A stretch of DNA of 64,000 nt from Xenopus tropicalis (Eukaryota > Chordata > Amphibia > Anura > Pipidae). Shown piece by piece: positions 1 to 11,481 of the stretch. The stretch spans positions 84,852,904 to 84,916,903 of the forward strand of contig NC_030678.2 in NCBI RefSeq assembly GCF_000004195.4. Reading direction: 5' to 3'. Position numbers and translations under genes: made by a program. Positions within the stretch are counted from its first letter, which is position 1. Each line of letters starts with the position of its first letter. The notes under the pieces are model-generated. The model saw nothing but the letters and a program-made list of their open reading frames with translations, was not told the origin of the DNA and ran no database searches.

Positions 1-504
1 GCTGTAATATATAATTAGCCACCTTTACAGAATTAGGTACATTTTTGTGCTCTCTAAGCTGTGCGTTTGTATCTGTGCACAAAAATGATCACACCAGTGT
101 ACATAGAAAAAATAGATCACACAGAAAATTGTGTATATTCAAACTTCTAAACAAATGACATAATCTGTGATGTCTCTAACATCTTAAAATATTACAACAT
201 GATGTATTACACACCCTGTAGATTCAAAGACATAATAAAATTCATAACCAATATGCGTCTGTGCACCCTGCCACCACTGAGAAATTAAAGATTCATATAT
301 ATGGCTTTAACTACAACCAAAGCAATTAATAAGGTTAGTGGCCCTGCCAGTGAGTTTGTTTATAAAGCCACAGAGCCATTACTTTACAAAACCATACCAG
401 GTATTCCTTGTATTTTTTATAATGCTGATGTTTTGATTACTAGTGAATTATCTCTGCCTCTAGTGTGGTTGCCAAACATACCTGTCTGCCCTACAAATGA
501 GCAT
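1..504. other. unassigned AT-rich sequence
   Basis: I see no recognisable gene or repeat here. An open frame starting at 301 (122 codons, ending at 669) has no familiar motif, runs into the LTR-like sequence that follows, and is not accepted as a gene. Confidence 0.5.
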
Positions 505-1046
505 TTTCTGTGTATTATATGGGCTGCAGAGAAGTCTAAAGGAAAAAAAGTTAAGTGGCAGCTGGAGTTGGAGCTGTTGTTGCCTGTTCAAACAAACTCT
601 TATGGGATTTCTTGTGTTTTTGGAGGAGAGACACAGGTTGTAACCAAGTTAGAGGCCACTGGAGTCTGAGAGAGTGCCAAAGGACCAAAAAAGGCCCTGT
701 AAAAAGAAAGAACCCATGAAGAAGCTGGTGATATGAAAGTCCACGTACTGACTGGTGAGGGAGCGTCTCTTTGGGGAGCTGCAGCTGAATGTAGGTAATG
801 GAAATGTATGAAACACACCTTGTTTGTGTTTGGGTGGAGAAAACCCATATAGACCCCCTGAAGTGGGGGTCTTTCATCAGCCTTGGAAAAGTGACTGTAA
901 GTGTTACTGTAAGTGTAACACTTTTGTGTGACTGCTGAACTGTTTATAATAAAGTGCAGTGAGAAAATGCCTTAAAATGCCCTTTGGTGTCCCTGTCTCC
1001 AATTGTCCTTCTTTCTGTGACTGCTGGTTTGAACAAGTCCCACATT
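505..1046 (+). mobile_element. possible LTR-like relic (3' part)
   Basis: The stretch ends with a poly(A) signal (aataaa near 948) followed by a pyrimidine-rich run containing gtgtccctgtctcc. A very similar run follows the AATAAA of the better-supported solo LTR at 48660-49316. The 5' boundary and a target duplication could not be found, so the extent is a guess. It may be a degraded LTR or another repeat with a poly(A) signal. Confidence 0.35.
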
Positions 1047-1120
1047 CAGTGTTGGACTGGCCTGCCAGGGCTTGGGACTTTTCCCCAGTGGGTCCAGACC
1101 ATAGTGGGCCTTTTACCCTT
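1047..1120. mobile_element. hAT-like MITE end (fragment)
   Basis: The segment starts with CAGTGTTGGACTGG and is rich in gggcc blocks, like the ends of the hAT MITE at 26924-27122. A possible matching far end (gggccc ... tctgacac) lies near 1757-1782, but it is degraded and no 8-bp duplication is visible. Confidence 0.35.
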
Positions 1121-1898
1121 TATAGAGCACAGAGTATTAACTATTTTCTATAATTTCTAGGCATTGCTTGAACCTCTTCATTTATTCCTAACTGTGAGAA
1201 AGATAGGAAAGAGTAAGTTAAACAGTCTGTAATGGGGTCATGGGGGAAATGACTTAGGACAAATTTATTGTCACAGAAGAATCCAGGGAGGCTGTTAATT
1301 ATATAGACCTGGCAGCGAGTTTCTCAGAAAGAATTTGCACAGTGTAAATGGGAGAACAAGAGCTAACAGATCTCTCAAACAACTATATAGTCTGAGCTGT
1401 AAACAGCACTGGAATCTGCCTGTGCTATCCTCTGCTGTTTGTCTGTATTCATTGTATTGCTCTGTGCTCTTACACAGCTCGTATAGCAATAATGCTACAA
1501 ACAAAACAAGGAGGAGAGCACAGCTGCCCACATAGAATTAGTCCTGAATAAGTTTATTTGGAAGCAGCCACTTTTGTTGATGTGAAATGTCTATGAATAA
1601 AATGTTTCCCATAGACTTCAGTGAACTGGCATCAAATGGGCAAAAAACAGGCTATATTTATCATTTACATTTGAACAATGAACTTCTTAAACATGGGTAT
1701 ACCAGGGTTTTTCTCAATAAGAATAAAAGTGTTTATGGCTCAGGCTGACTTCTCAGGTGGGCCCTTGTTGTCCGTATCTGACACAATGCCTTCACTTTAC
1801 CATTAGTGAAATTCTGATTAATAAAAATTTTTTTTTTTAATCACACTCTCTAGAAGTGATGGAAATGTTTCTGAAATGAAAATGCATACTCTCATTTT
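1121..1898. other. unassigned sequence
   Basis: No gene is recognisable. Small open frames on both strands at 1295-1535 are complementary readings of the same stretch. This may be the interior of the element starting at 1047. Confidence 0.45.
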
Positions 1899-2218
1899 TT
1901 AAAGTAGAAGGAAAGCCAAAATCACTGGGGGTGACAAATGTCAAGCACCCTTCAGTGATTGTAATCACTTTCCTGATACCCCGGTTGGTGCTCCTGTTAA
2001 CAGAAAAATGCACCTACCATGGGAATCTGTGACTGATCGATCCTCTTCCGTCTATCCTCGCTCTTCTGAATCCCAGGGCCGGTGCATGGACAGTAGAGTT
2101 AAAATGCTGACTTTCTTTTTAAAGTTCGGCTTTTCACTCTACTGCCCATTCACAAGCGATGCAAAGATGCGAGAGGATCGCTTAGCCCTCAGTGATTGTA
2201 TCTTTCCTTCTCCTTTGA
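1899..2218. mobile_element. Kolobok/T2-type MITE, degraded copy
   Basis: It starts TTAAAGTAGAAGGAAAGCC and ends CTTTCCTTCTCCTTTGA, so the terminal TTAAAGGRR pattern is present but mutated at both ends. Inside, short blocks match the better copies at 4242, 47906 and 49538: the cactgggggtg / aagcaccc inverted blocks, the ccccgg-ttggtgc block, and aaagttcggcttttcact. The copy is about 100 bp shorter than the others. Confidence 0.75.
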
Positions 2219-2230
2219 GGGCCGTGACCC

Positions 2231-2488
2231 TTGTGACAGGCGACTAATCTCCCCTACATGCCATCCCACCGGCTAGAATGTAAATAGCCGGTGGGATGCC
2301 ATACACGACGCAGCGATTTGCCGAAATCGCTAAAGTTGTCTTGAGAGGAAACTTCAGTGATTTTGGCGCCACGTATGCCATCCCACCAACGATTTACATT
2401 TTAGCCGGTGGGATGGCATTTAGGGGAGATTAGTCACCCGCGACCAGGGAGATTTGTCGCACGACGACTAATCTCCCCATCTGTCACA
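2231..2488. mobile_element. foldback MITE with gtgacag ends
   Basis: The ends are gtgacag and ctgtcac. Just inside, gcgactaatctcccc recurs inverted as ggggagattagtcaccc and again directly as gacgactaatctcccc. Two further hairpins built on catcccacc ... ggtgggatg lie at about 2261-2303 and 2368-2416. No coding sequence is present. A related fragment lies at 55084-55150. Confidence 0.65.
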
Positions 2489-2603
2489 GCACTTAGAGTT
2501 TGGTTTCATGGTGGCATTTTCTAGATTGCAGTATGTGATTTGCCTTATGAGGGCTTATGCATGGGGCAGGGTCAAAAGTGCAAAAATCAGATGCAAGATA
2601 CAA

Positions 2604-3431
2604 TGGCTCATTTACCAACACATCGCAGCGCTGTAATAGTCACAGAGACAAAACTTTTGCCCTGCGCATGAGCATATTTAACAGTATAGCACAAACATGG
2701 TTGCTTAAAGTTTCATGCACTAGTTTTGATGCAAACTGCTGCACCATACAAACATGCACATATGATGTCGCAAAACTGTGCATATGACGACGCAAAACTT
2801 GTCATAAATTATGTGCATATAGCATTAGCGCAAGCTAATGCTCTAATAAAACCATACCAACTACATGCTTCCTAACTTAACAACCTAGTCAGTTGGTGTT
2901 TGAAAAAAGATATGAAAGACACATTAACAAGGGAAACTGCCTTTATAGATAGAACAAAATTAACAATTATATTTTTATAATAATGCTACATATCATAATT
3001 TGACAAACATTAACATGGTTTTATTAATGACATACCTAAATTAGTTTATTGTAGCGCAAATCTGTGAATATACCAGCGTAAATGGTGAAGAACGCGCAGT
3101 CAGAAATACGCCACAAATGAAAGATCTCAATGCAGCCGTGCCTGCGCAAATCTGGCCATATATACGTGCAAATAGCACATATATACGAGCAAAGGGTGCA
3201 CTCACGCAAAAATCAGACACTTAAAACACGCCTCTAGCCACACCCCCAAAAAACATGTCATTGCTTTCGACATTATTGGCCAGTATTTGCGACATGCGCA
3301 TAAAAAGAACTGGTGGAAAAATAAATGAAGCGACGCAATGTAACTCATATGCAATTGCGTGTGCACACAAAATGGTGCATAATCATAATTGCGTTGGTTT
3401 GTGTGCTGCGATGCATTGATAAATAAGCCCC
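2604..3431. mobile_element. MITE with GGCTYATTTA...TCGCAGC ends
   Basis: The left end (ggctcatttaccaacacatcg cagcg) matches the reverse complement of the right end (ggggcttatttatcaatgca tcgcagc). The interior is rich in cgcaaa, gcatatg and tgcgc words, typical of foldback elements. No transposase is present. Open frames inside are incidental. Confidence 0.6.
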
Positions 3432-3439
3432 AATATTTT

Positions 3440-4240
3440 TGTACTTTGAAACCTGCTGTAGAATGAAGCACAAGGCCCCCATATAGTTATTTGTTTAAAG
3501 TAGTTATAATTGCTTTTAATTGGTTTATCTAGTACATTTCTCTCGCGCTTTTTTATAAAAAATGCTTGCTGTATATAAGAATAACGGTAGCCATCGTATT
3601 CAAGGTTTGTTTAAGGCCTTTGTCTCCCATTTCATGGTATGGCCAACCAACGATACATTGCTTAATTCCTTAAGTCAGTCCAAGTTTTCTGAAGTAAAAA
3701 GCCTAGGCCTAATTTCAAACAAACCGCTTACATTTTTATTCTGATTGTTCTCTGTAAATGCTAACCAGCTTCATCCAAGTGTTTCGGAGCAGAGTCTGGC
3801 TCAGAAATTCTGACATCACGACTAATGGAACAAACATGCTTACATATTTAACAATGATTAGATACATTTCCTTTCTGCCTTGTAATCCCATTTTAAAGCT
3901 TTTGTTGTTTACTTTTGAAATATTACAATGCAGTTAATGGATTTAGTACAAAAATGATAAGTAATAAGCTCATGGCTTCAAAGTAAAAAAGTCTGCAACC
4001 AACTTTTAGTTACGAGTGCTACAGTATATATTGCCTCATAGCTATGGAAAAAAATACAGTTGCCTTTTTATGAGAGCATTCACATATTAGACCAAAGTGA
4101 ATGCAGATGAGATTCTATTACTGGCCACACAAATACTATAATAAAAGTACATCGATCATTCGATTCAGGCCTATATGTGAAATGAAGTTAGGCTGTTTCA
4201 TTTAATAAAATCCTCTTTCCCCTCTTCCAGTTCTCTCCTG
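3440..4240. other. unassigned sequence
   Basis: No gene or repeat is recognised. The stretch is AT-rich with only short open frames. Confidence 0.5.
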
Positions 4241-4241
4241 T

Positions 4242-4657
4242 TTAAAGGACAAGGGAAGGCTAAGTCATTTGGGGGTGCCAAAATGTTAGGCACCCCCAAG
4301 TGACTTTAACCACCTACCTTGTACCCCGGCTGGTGCCCCTGTTAGGAGAAAACAGCACCAAAAACAGTACCTGTAGCAATGCGCTTCCTCCTGCTGGCTT
4401 CGTTTTGCAAGGACTACACGACAGGCGCATGCGCAGTACAGTGAAAAGCAGACTTCTCTGTTAAAGTTCGGCTTTTCACTCAACTGCGCATGCGCACGAG
4501 CGAAGACGAAAGGAGGAAGCGCTGCGGGTACCCCGGGCTGGTGCTGTTCTCTCCAAACAGGGGCACCAGCCGGGGTAAAAGGTAAGCGATTTAGGTCACT
4601 TGGGGGTGCCTAACATTTTGGCACCCCCAAGTGACTTTGCCTTTCCTTCTCCTTTAA
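4242..4657. mobile_element. Kolobok/T2-type MITE, well-preserved copy
   Basis: The element starts TTAAAGGACAAGGGAAGGC and ends CTTTCCTTCTCCTTTAA, giving TTAA at both edges and the TTAAAGGRR terminal pattern of Xenopus T2/Kolobok elements. Both halves carry inverted blocks (cacttgggggtgcc / ggcacccccaagtg, ccccggctggtgc, gcgcttcctcc / ggaggaagcgc), so the whole element could fold into one long hairpin. It has no coding capacity and was presumably moved by a transposase supplied in trans. Confidence 0.88.
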
Positions 4658-4786
4658 AGTGGTATTATGGGCTAATAATCTTTTTGTTTAATTCTGTAGT
4701 AATAGTTATAATAATAAATTTATTCTTTATGTCTTTTTTTTCCCTCTGACTATCAAGTACTGTTAGTATTAACCAAAAATAGGTAT

Positions 4787-5113
4787 TACAGGTAGGGGAT
4801 CCATTATCCAGAATCCTGTTATCCAGAGAGCTCCAAATTAAAAAGACATACAAGACATAGACATTTTAATTAAATAATTCCAATTTTTTATAATGATTTC
4901 CTTTTTCTCTGTAATAATAAAACCATACATTGTACTTGATCCCAACTAAGATATAATTAATCCTTATGGTAGACAAATAAATTCTATTGAGTTTATTTAA
5001 TGCTTAAATATTTTTTTAGTAGACAAAGTATGGTGATCCAAAGTACAGAAAGACCCCTTTTTCAAAGATCCCAAGTCCCAAGCATTCTAAATAATGGATC
5101 CAATGGTATTTAC
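4787..5113 (-). mobile_element. MITE of the acaggtaggggatccattatccag family
   Basis: The left end reads acaggtaggggatccattat and the right end is its degraded complement (taatggatccaatg). Internal words (gtactttg..., ttacagagaaaaagg and ttagttgggatcaa in reverse orientation) match the copy at 18173-18478. The element is noncoding and about 320 bp long. Confidence 0.75.
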
Positions 5114-5490
5114 CATGAATGCAGATCTTCTAGTCAACATCACGGATGTTTTATCCTGCATTGGCTATTACTGTGTTTTAGGACAAAAAAGTGATACATA
5201 ATTCTGATTGGAGCATCTGTTTGTATCTAATATTTAATTTGTATTTTGGAGGTAGGGAAGATTTGGAGAAAAACAAAGTTTTTTGCAGATTTTTCTGCTG
5301 TTTTGCAAGTTTTTTGTGGGAATTGAAACAGCCTAGTTTTCACTTATCATTACATTGAACCACTGAACCCCTTTGCAATATGTTTACTTTGTTCAACCAA
5401 ATACATAAATGCACTTGCTTAAATGCTGTTGCAAAGACCTGCTCTGCTTAAATACAACAGCCAAGCTGTATATGTGTATTAAACACTTGT
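5114..5490. other. unassigned sequence
   Basis: No gene or repeat is recognised in this AT-rich stretch. Confidence 0.5.
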
Positions 5491-5491
5491 G

Positions 5492-6012
5492 TAAAGGAGA
5501 CATATCATGTAAAAATTAAGAATGTACCAGTGAATTATGCTCCTCTAGATATAGAAGGATTGTGCTTAAAAAAGTTATGTTATGACTGATTTATTGAGAA
5601 ATTCCACCAAAACCCCACTAGTCCCACCCATCTGTTCCACTTCCTGCTGGCTAAATTCTCTGGATGTACAGGGGAGTGGGTGGCACTCAGTACACTGCAC
5701 AGTAGGATAGGAACCAATCAGCAGCTAGGCTGACCTGATAGGGAACTGAAGCCTGTCTTTGGTTGTGTGAGTGCAAGGCTGTGATTGACTATCCCCTCCT
5801 GCTGTGCTTCTGGCAGGGACTGTTAGGACACACCCAACCTTCATTTAAAAACATGGACAGAGGACTGATAGGGTCTATAGGGAGCTCCAATACAGGGGCC
5901 TTTTTTACCGAAAGGATTAATGTTTAGCCCAAAGTAAAACCAGAACCATATATTGTTCATAATTGCCTACAAAATCAGTTTTTTTCATGTATCTAATATG
6001 TCTCCTTCGAAA
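5492..6012. mobile_element. T2-like element with AAAGGAGACATA ends
   Basis: The left end taaaggagacatatcatgta pairs with the right end catgtatctaatatgtctcc tt as an imperfect terminal inverted repeat. The TTAAAGGRR start is decayed (GTAAAGGAG). The interior contains GC-richer blocks (cccacccatctgttcc, agcagctaggctgacctg) but no coding frame. Confidence 0.65.
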
Positions 6013-7470
6013 GCAGCAGCCACACTTTTTTATTGCATGTTTACCAAACCATCTGAGTTGCAGCATTTATAGGATTGGAAGACTTTAGACTGCTCTGTTT
6101 GGGGGAAGGCTGTGCCCAGTTCTTTCTAAACATAAGAATAGGGTAATGTGTATCCTTCCAAGAAATGACTAGAGTTGCAATATGGCAAGATGCCATATTA
6201 ACCATTGTCAACTTAGTGAAAAGCTTTGCTATTGATCTGAGCGTATGGTTTATTGCTCAGTTTTCAATAAACCCTAAGGTGTTTAACCACTCATTCCTTA
6301 TTTAAGCACCACTATTCTTTATTATACACATTGACGCATTGCCTGAGTATAAGAGAATTTTAAACCATGCTCTTCTGTATAGCCATCCAGAGAATACATT
6401 AGTGATAGTTTTATTCGACATATGTGCCCCAACCATGCACAGACTAAATTGAATGAACTTTTTACTTGAGTAATACTTGGATCAAGTCACTTTTTTAGCC
6501 TAGAGTCTGCACAACAGAGAGCCATGCCAGAATTGTAAATAAAGCCATCTTTCCTGGCATGCTGTCATGCATTGATATGGGAAGGTTCAGAAGGTTGTTT
6601 TTTCCAGTAATTTAATGTGAAAATTCACAGATATTTTACCTCACAATTTTAGTATGTTACTGCAAGATGTGCTTTTCATTGTGCCTGGTGAGCATGTGTT
6701 TTTCCCTGAAAGGTTTTAGGAATTTGAATACTGTATTCAGTTGTAATTGAATGCAAAGTTGATAACCAATTTAATGACAATATCACCAAATAATTTATTC
6801 AAACTGTCCTATATATTAGCAAAAAATAGATGCTGCGGATGGTTAATGAATGCTTCACAGAACAGAAAATAAGGCTACACTATATTATTGCTAGAATACT
6901 TGTCCCATTGCTCCGGACAGGCATGAACAATAGTTTTTAACACACTAGTTCACAGACTATGGGGCTTTGTTTGGTCTGGAGCTGTGAGTAGGTAAGTAGG
7001 GTCAGATTTGAGTATAATACCTTGTTGAAGATACTCTTAGGTGAAATTTGGGGCAAATACCATAGCTATAATATTCCAATTAACCTGGGTTAAATGACCC
7101 TGGCAACAGATGTGTGCTGAGGTATTGCTGCTTGAAACTTTATACATATATTAATAATGTGTGTTACCCAGAAAAAAAAACAATACATAAATTATAGTAT
7201 CTTTAGGAGATAAGTCTAAAGCAACAAAATATTTGGGGTGTTCTTGAAATTGTTTCTCCACTCATTCAAATGGTTACGAGTTAATACAGAGAAAGAGGCT
7301 AGCAACACTGCCAAACCATGGTGGTTAAGAATAAGAATAATGGCACCACTGTGACTAGATCCCACTTTCGTGAATTTTAGCAAACACCTACCTGAATATG
7401 ATTATTATGATATGAGGACTATAATAATATACTGCATAAGACATCTTATATATAAAGCCTTGCTTCATTT
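6013..7470. other. unassigned sequence
   Basis: This 1.4-kb stretch has no long open frames and no repeat that I recognise. Confidence 0.5.
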
Positions 7471-7473
7471 AAT

Positions 7474-7600
7474 AAAAATACACCTTTTTTAATAGTATGT
7501 GCCATTGGGAAATGAAATAGAAATTGCCATTTAAAGTACTATGGGCAGCCCACTGTGATCATAAGATTCACAGTGCACACAAACAAACCAAGGGCACATT
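7474..7600. repeat. dispersed repeat, copy 1
   Basis: Words such as tagtatgtgccattggg, tttaaagtacta, gggca.cccc.tg and gcacacaaacaa.ccaagggcaca occur in the same order at 37373-37495. The two stretches are therefore copies of one dispersed repeat. Its class is not recognised. Confidence 0.6.
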
Positions 7601-7740
7601 TTGGGTGTATAGTTGGGAGGTATAGGCAGGGGAATATCCTTCCCTCATTTGAACTGAAGAAGCCTTTGAGATGAGTAGTGAAATAATTTCAAGAATACTG
7701 AAAAAATCCTATTGATTTCGACTTTTCCCTACTAGATACT

Positions 7741-8402
7741 ATGGGGCCAATTCACTAAAGGCCAAAAAAACGAGTGATATTTATAACATGCGTTAAAAAT
7801 ATTATTACTTCTTATATTTTAAGAATTAACGCTTGATTCACTAAGGACACTTGTCTGAATTAAGAAGCGATGTTATTGTCGTTATTTATCTGGCGATGAC
7901 AGATTTTTAAGCGATATATTAAACCATGCAATATATTTATGTGTTATTTCGTAACACTCGATATTAGCGCATGCTATTACACGCGTGACCGTTACTTTCT
8001 GAAAATTACCGTTTCCCTGAAAACTGGAGGATGCATCAACTTTCAAGGACGATCACATACTTGAAAAAATCCCACTGCAAACTCCATCTTGTCAGCACAG
8101 ACAATCACCAGCTGCAATGTTGTTTAGTAACGCCTACTCCTGGGAGTAAGTTTCACAGTAATTATTGCCACATTTTAACACTTCAAATATGTCTGTGAAT
8201 TATGTGTTAGTATTATTTCTATTTGATAATTACCTCAATGCGATGGAAATAATGCTTTGCGATAATCAGGATTTTTGCGCATGCGATTTGAGTAGTAATG
8301 CGTATGAAATGACTTTGATGAATCGGTACTTAATTATCGAACACTTTTTAACGCATAAAACTATGCATTAAGCGTTAACGACCTTTAGTGAATCATCCCC
8401 TA
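7741..8402. mobile_element. MITE with GGGG...ATTCACTAAAGG ends, full copy
   Basis: The left end atggggccaattcactaaagg pairs with the right end cctttagtgaatcatcccct at. The interior is rich in gcgttaa, gcgata and gcatgcg words. Positions about 8058-8380 are repeated in reverse orientation at 17634-17965. The open frame at 8165-8371 (68 codons) is incidental, although a related frame is open in the other copy. Confidence 0.75.
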
Positions 8403-8942
8403 TATACCATGAATAAAAACTTTTATAGAAATATTCATACATTCAGCTTTGAACGATTTGTAGATTTTCACACTGGATTTCAAATGATATGTATATATTT
8501 AAAAAAATGAATGTAAAATTGCTCAATTTTTTCAAAACAAAAAAAATCTGTGCAAAATGACATGCATAAAGTGGTGGGTTTCACAAAATGCAACTTTTCC
8601 TTATGAGTAAATACCATATATAAAAGCTCATACTCTCTCACTTCTAAAAGTGCATAGGATGAAATACTGCAAGTATTTACGCATTTATTGAAATGAGGGA
8701 CCAAAATAACCAATGACTATGGTTGTAAAGTGGTAAAATTTATACAATTAGTCAAAAAATATTAGCACAATAGTGCAGTTAGAAAAAAAAGAGTTACAGA
8801 GTAGAGGAGTAAGATAGAATGATAGAGAAAATAGCAAAAAGGACAGAGACAGGGAATAAAATATTCAGAAATATAAATATTTCTGCTTCATGATTCACTG
8901 ATGATGAAATCTGAACAGTATACAAATATGACTTAAGTTATA
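8403..8942. other. unassigned sequence
   Basis: This AT-rich stretch has no recognised feature. A 77-codon minus-strand frame at 8480-8713 has no recognisable motif. Confidence 0.5.
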
Positions 8943-8946
8943 CAAG

Positions 8947-9577
8947 TGTAACCTCTATTTCAGCTCAATAGCTGCCTTCCTAGGCTAGTACCAGTAGAAC
9001 ATGGGTTACACTAGACTCTCTCACTCAGAATGAACCTTCGCTAAGTGGTAGAGGAAGGTGAGGGTACCTACCTGCTATAAAAAAAAAAATAAAGACAGAG
9101 GGCGCCAGAGGTTCTTGCAAACAATAAAACAAAGTTTATTAAACATCCACAGGGTTTACTCATGGCACAGTTTCTCGGAGGCAATTGGTACATCAGGTGT
9201 AGAGTGTAATACAGGCTGACACTCCCCTGAGAACAGACTTGTCAAAAAAGTGGGTATCAGATTTTAAGGGAAGAGGGCAGTTGATGTTATGAGATTTTGT
9301 GCCTACCTTTCTCTAAACCTAAGAGTCAAAGCCTTTCTTATAACATTTTTTCCATTGCTAAAGGTTTCATATTTTGTGCATACCGCATCCTGTCTATCCC
9401 TGTCAAAAGACCTCTCTTTGCTGGTACAGTTTGTGTTTGTCATGATTTTTTAGATTGCCCCTTTGAAACATGAGTTAATAGCTTTTGAAGTTTTTGTGAC
9501 TGGTGTGCCTGCAGTTAAAGTACTGACTGTTTGGACCTCTTGCCTCATTTTGACAGCTTAATGAATTTGCTTAAACA
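8947..9577 (-). mobile_element. solo LTR, minus strand, 4-bp TSD CAAG
   Basis: On the minus strand the element begins TGTTTAAGC and ends GGTTACA, giving TG...CA ends. The flanks are CAAG at 8943-8946 and CAAG at 9578-9581, a perfect 4-bp duplication. A minus-strand AATAAA lies at 9135-9140, followed downstream by a U5-like stretch (ctggcgccctctgtc). The length, 631 bp, is close to the other solo LTR in this window (657 bp). There is no internal retrotransposon sequence alongside, as expected after LTR-LTR recombination. A short duplication can arise by chance, so a copy elsewhere in the genome is needed to confirm the edges. Confidence 0.65.
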
Positions 9578-9679
9578 CAAGAATGTGCTTTTTGTCAAAC
9601 TTTCTATGGTGTTGACATATATCAACTTAATAAAATTCACTAGTCTAGGTGCTTTTGGGTGCTTTCCTTACTTGTAATG

Positions 9680-9921
9680 CACCAAATCCACTAATTTGGG
9701 ATTTGGCTGAACCCTGAATCCTTCATGAAAGATTTGGCTGAATACAAAACCGAATCCGGATCCTAATTTGCATATGCAAATAAGACCACAGAAGGGTTAA
9801 AGAGAACTGCATGCTTTGCACATGGCGGAATGTTTTTTTTTTAACTTCCGTGTGATTATAAGGATTGGTTTGACCAGGCACATGGATTTGGCTGAATCCT
9901 GGATTCTGTTCATCCCTATTA
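9680..9921. mobile_element. foldback MITE with atttggctgaa blocks
   Basis: The gaatcc / ggattc and atttggctgaa blocks occur at both ends in inverted and direct order (ttggctgaaccctgaatcc; ggatttggctgaatcctggattc). The middle holds tttgcatatgcaaat. The right end reads ttcatccctatta. This is the pattern of an abundant Xenopus MITE. It has no coding content. Confidence 0.6.
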
Positions 9922-10505
9922 AAAATACGATTACAGTCAATCACAGAACACTGATTGTTAGAGAGATTTTGTCATACAACAGTAGTTGGGGTTCAACATA
10001 ATATTATGTGACAGCATACAATTTATAAAAAATTTATCAAAATTTATAGGAGGTAAGGAGACGATTTTCCAGACAGACTCCACTAACATACACAGACACC
10101 GGGAATAATAATGATAAGATCTAATTAAGCTACTTTGCATGTCATCTGAATTGAATAAAACAGATAAATTACATAATGTTTTAAAGCATAATTTAATTTT
10201 TTTCTTCTGGCATTATTTAAGTTATGTTTTTCTGATTTGTTTCTTTCAGAATGTGTTGTGTGCTGAACCTGAATTTGTTTTAGTATGATTGTGTCCTATT
10301 CCCTCATTTCATTTCTGTTTGTGTTTATTTTAAACACAGGTGAATGACACAAAAATGGCGAAAGTAGGCAATTCCAAAAATGTCATAGACCACTAATGTA
10401 GGTACTCCACATATGTAACCAACATACGGGTACACCATTTTATGTTCTTACACTCTGATTGTAAGATAGTGGTGTACGCAGCTTAAGAGAGATGCACAAA
10501 AGCTC
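9922..10505. other. unassigned sequence
   Basis: No gene or repeat is recognised. Confidence 0.45.
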
Positions 10506-10511
10506 TTTTAT

Positions 10512-10752
10512 CTTCTGTTTCTGCCCATACACTGTATAGTCAGTAAATGGGCTGTCGCAACGAGGACTGCGTCAACGAGCCAACCGACGGGAAAATCAAA
10601 CCTGCCAATCAAGATCCACCCAGTGTTAGGCCAGATATCTGTTGAGGAGACCTGTTATTGGTGCCCATACACGGTCAGATAATCTGCTGAATCGGTCTGA
10701 AGGACCCGAATCGGCAGGTGAAATCTGCCCGTGTAATCTGCCCGTGTAATCT
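10512..10752. mobile_element. foldback MITE fragments with cccatacac ends
   Basis: The word gcccatacac appears at 10524 and at 10661, followed by cggtcagataatctgctga atcggtc and inverted cgaatcggcag. The relation to the hairpin element at 15053-15140 is clear from the shared gctga/gccga-atcggtc-agggacc blocks. A 16-bp direct duplication (atctgcccgtgta) sits at the right edge. This fragment directly abuts the transposase remnant that follows and appears to replace its 5' part. Confidence 0.5.
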
Positions 10753-10755
10753 GCC

Positions 10756-11481
10756 GTGAACCATACTGTGGAGATAAAGGGGACCAGCACGGTATCGATA
10801 CGCACCACGGGACATGATAAGTCGGCTTTCACTGTTGTTCTTAGTTGCCACGGTAATGGACAGAAACTACCACCTATGGTCATTTTTAAGAGGAAGACGC
10901 TGCCAAAAGAAAAGTTTCCAGGTGGAGTCATTGTTAAGGCCAAACAAAAGGGCTGGATGGACGAGGAGAAAATGAGAGAGTGGCTGAGAGAGGTGTATGT
11001 AAAGAGACCAGATGGTTTTTTCCACGCATCACAGTCCCTGTTGATCTGCGACTCCATGTGCGCCCATCTCACCGCTACTGTGAAAAAACAAGTGAAGCAA
11101 ATTAATGCGGAGCAAGTACTCCAACCGCTGGACGTTGCTGTAAACAGGGCGTTCAAAGTGAAGTTGCGAGCGGCATGGGAGCAATGGATGACAGACGGCG
11201 AACACAGCTTTACTAAGACTGGGAAGCAGCGCCGGGCGAGTTACGCCACCATATGTGAATGGATCGTGGATGCCTGGGCTAAGGTATCTGCTATAACTGT
11301 TGTCCGAGCTTTCGCGAAAGCCGGCATCATTGATGAACAGCCACCTGGCAATGAGACTGGCAACGAGACTGACTCCAACAATGCTGAGAGGGAACCTGGC
11401 ATGTTTGATGGCGAAATTGCCCAGCTGTTCACTTCAGACACAGTAGATGAGGACTTTAATGGATTCGTGGGAGAAGATTGA
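10756..11481 (+). pseudogene. pogo/Tigger-like DDE transposase, 5'-truncated
   Basis: This 241-codon open frame matches the C-terminal two thirds of a pogo/Tigger-type transposase (Tc1/mariner superfamily), the enzyme that cuts and reinserts its own element. Visible landmarks are the TTGHDKSAFTVVLSC strand, the second catalytic aspartate in LLICDS (Asp99) and the third in LQPLDVAVN (Asp126). The N-terminal helix-turn-helix and the region with the first aspartate (usually in an MDET-like motif) are missing, so the product cannot be active. Between INAE and VLQPLD about ten residues normally present (a PGG-containing loop) are absent, apparently by in-frame deletion. The C-terminus is acidic (DEDFNGF). 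The start at 10756 is only the first in-frame ATG inside the family match. The upstream boundary is a foreign MITE. Confidence 0.85.

Noticed and set aside
301..669. 122-codon open frame near the left edge
   Set aside because: No known motif, no splice or promoter context, and it overlaps LTR-like sequence.
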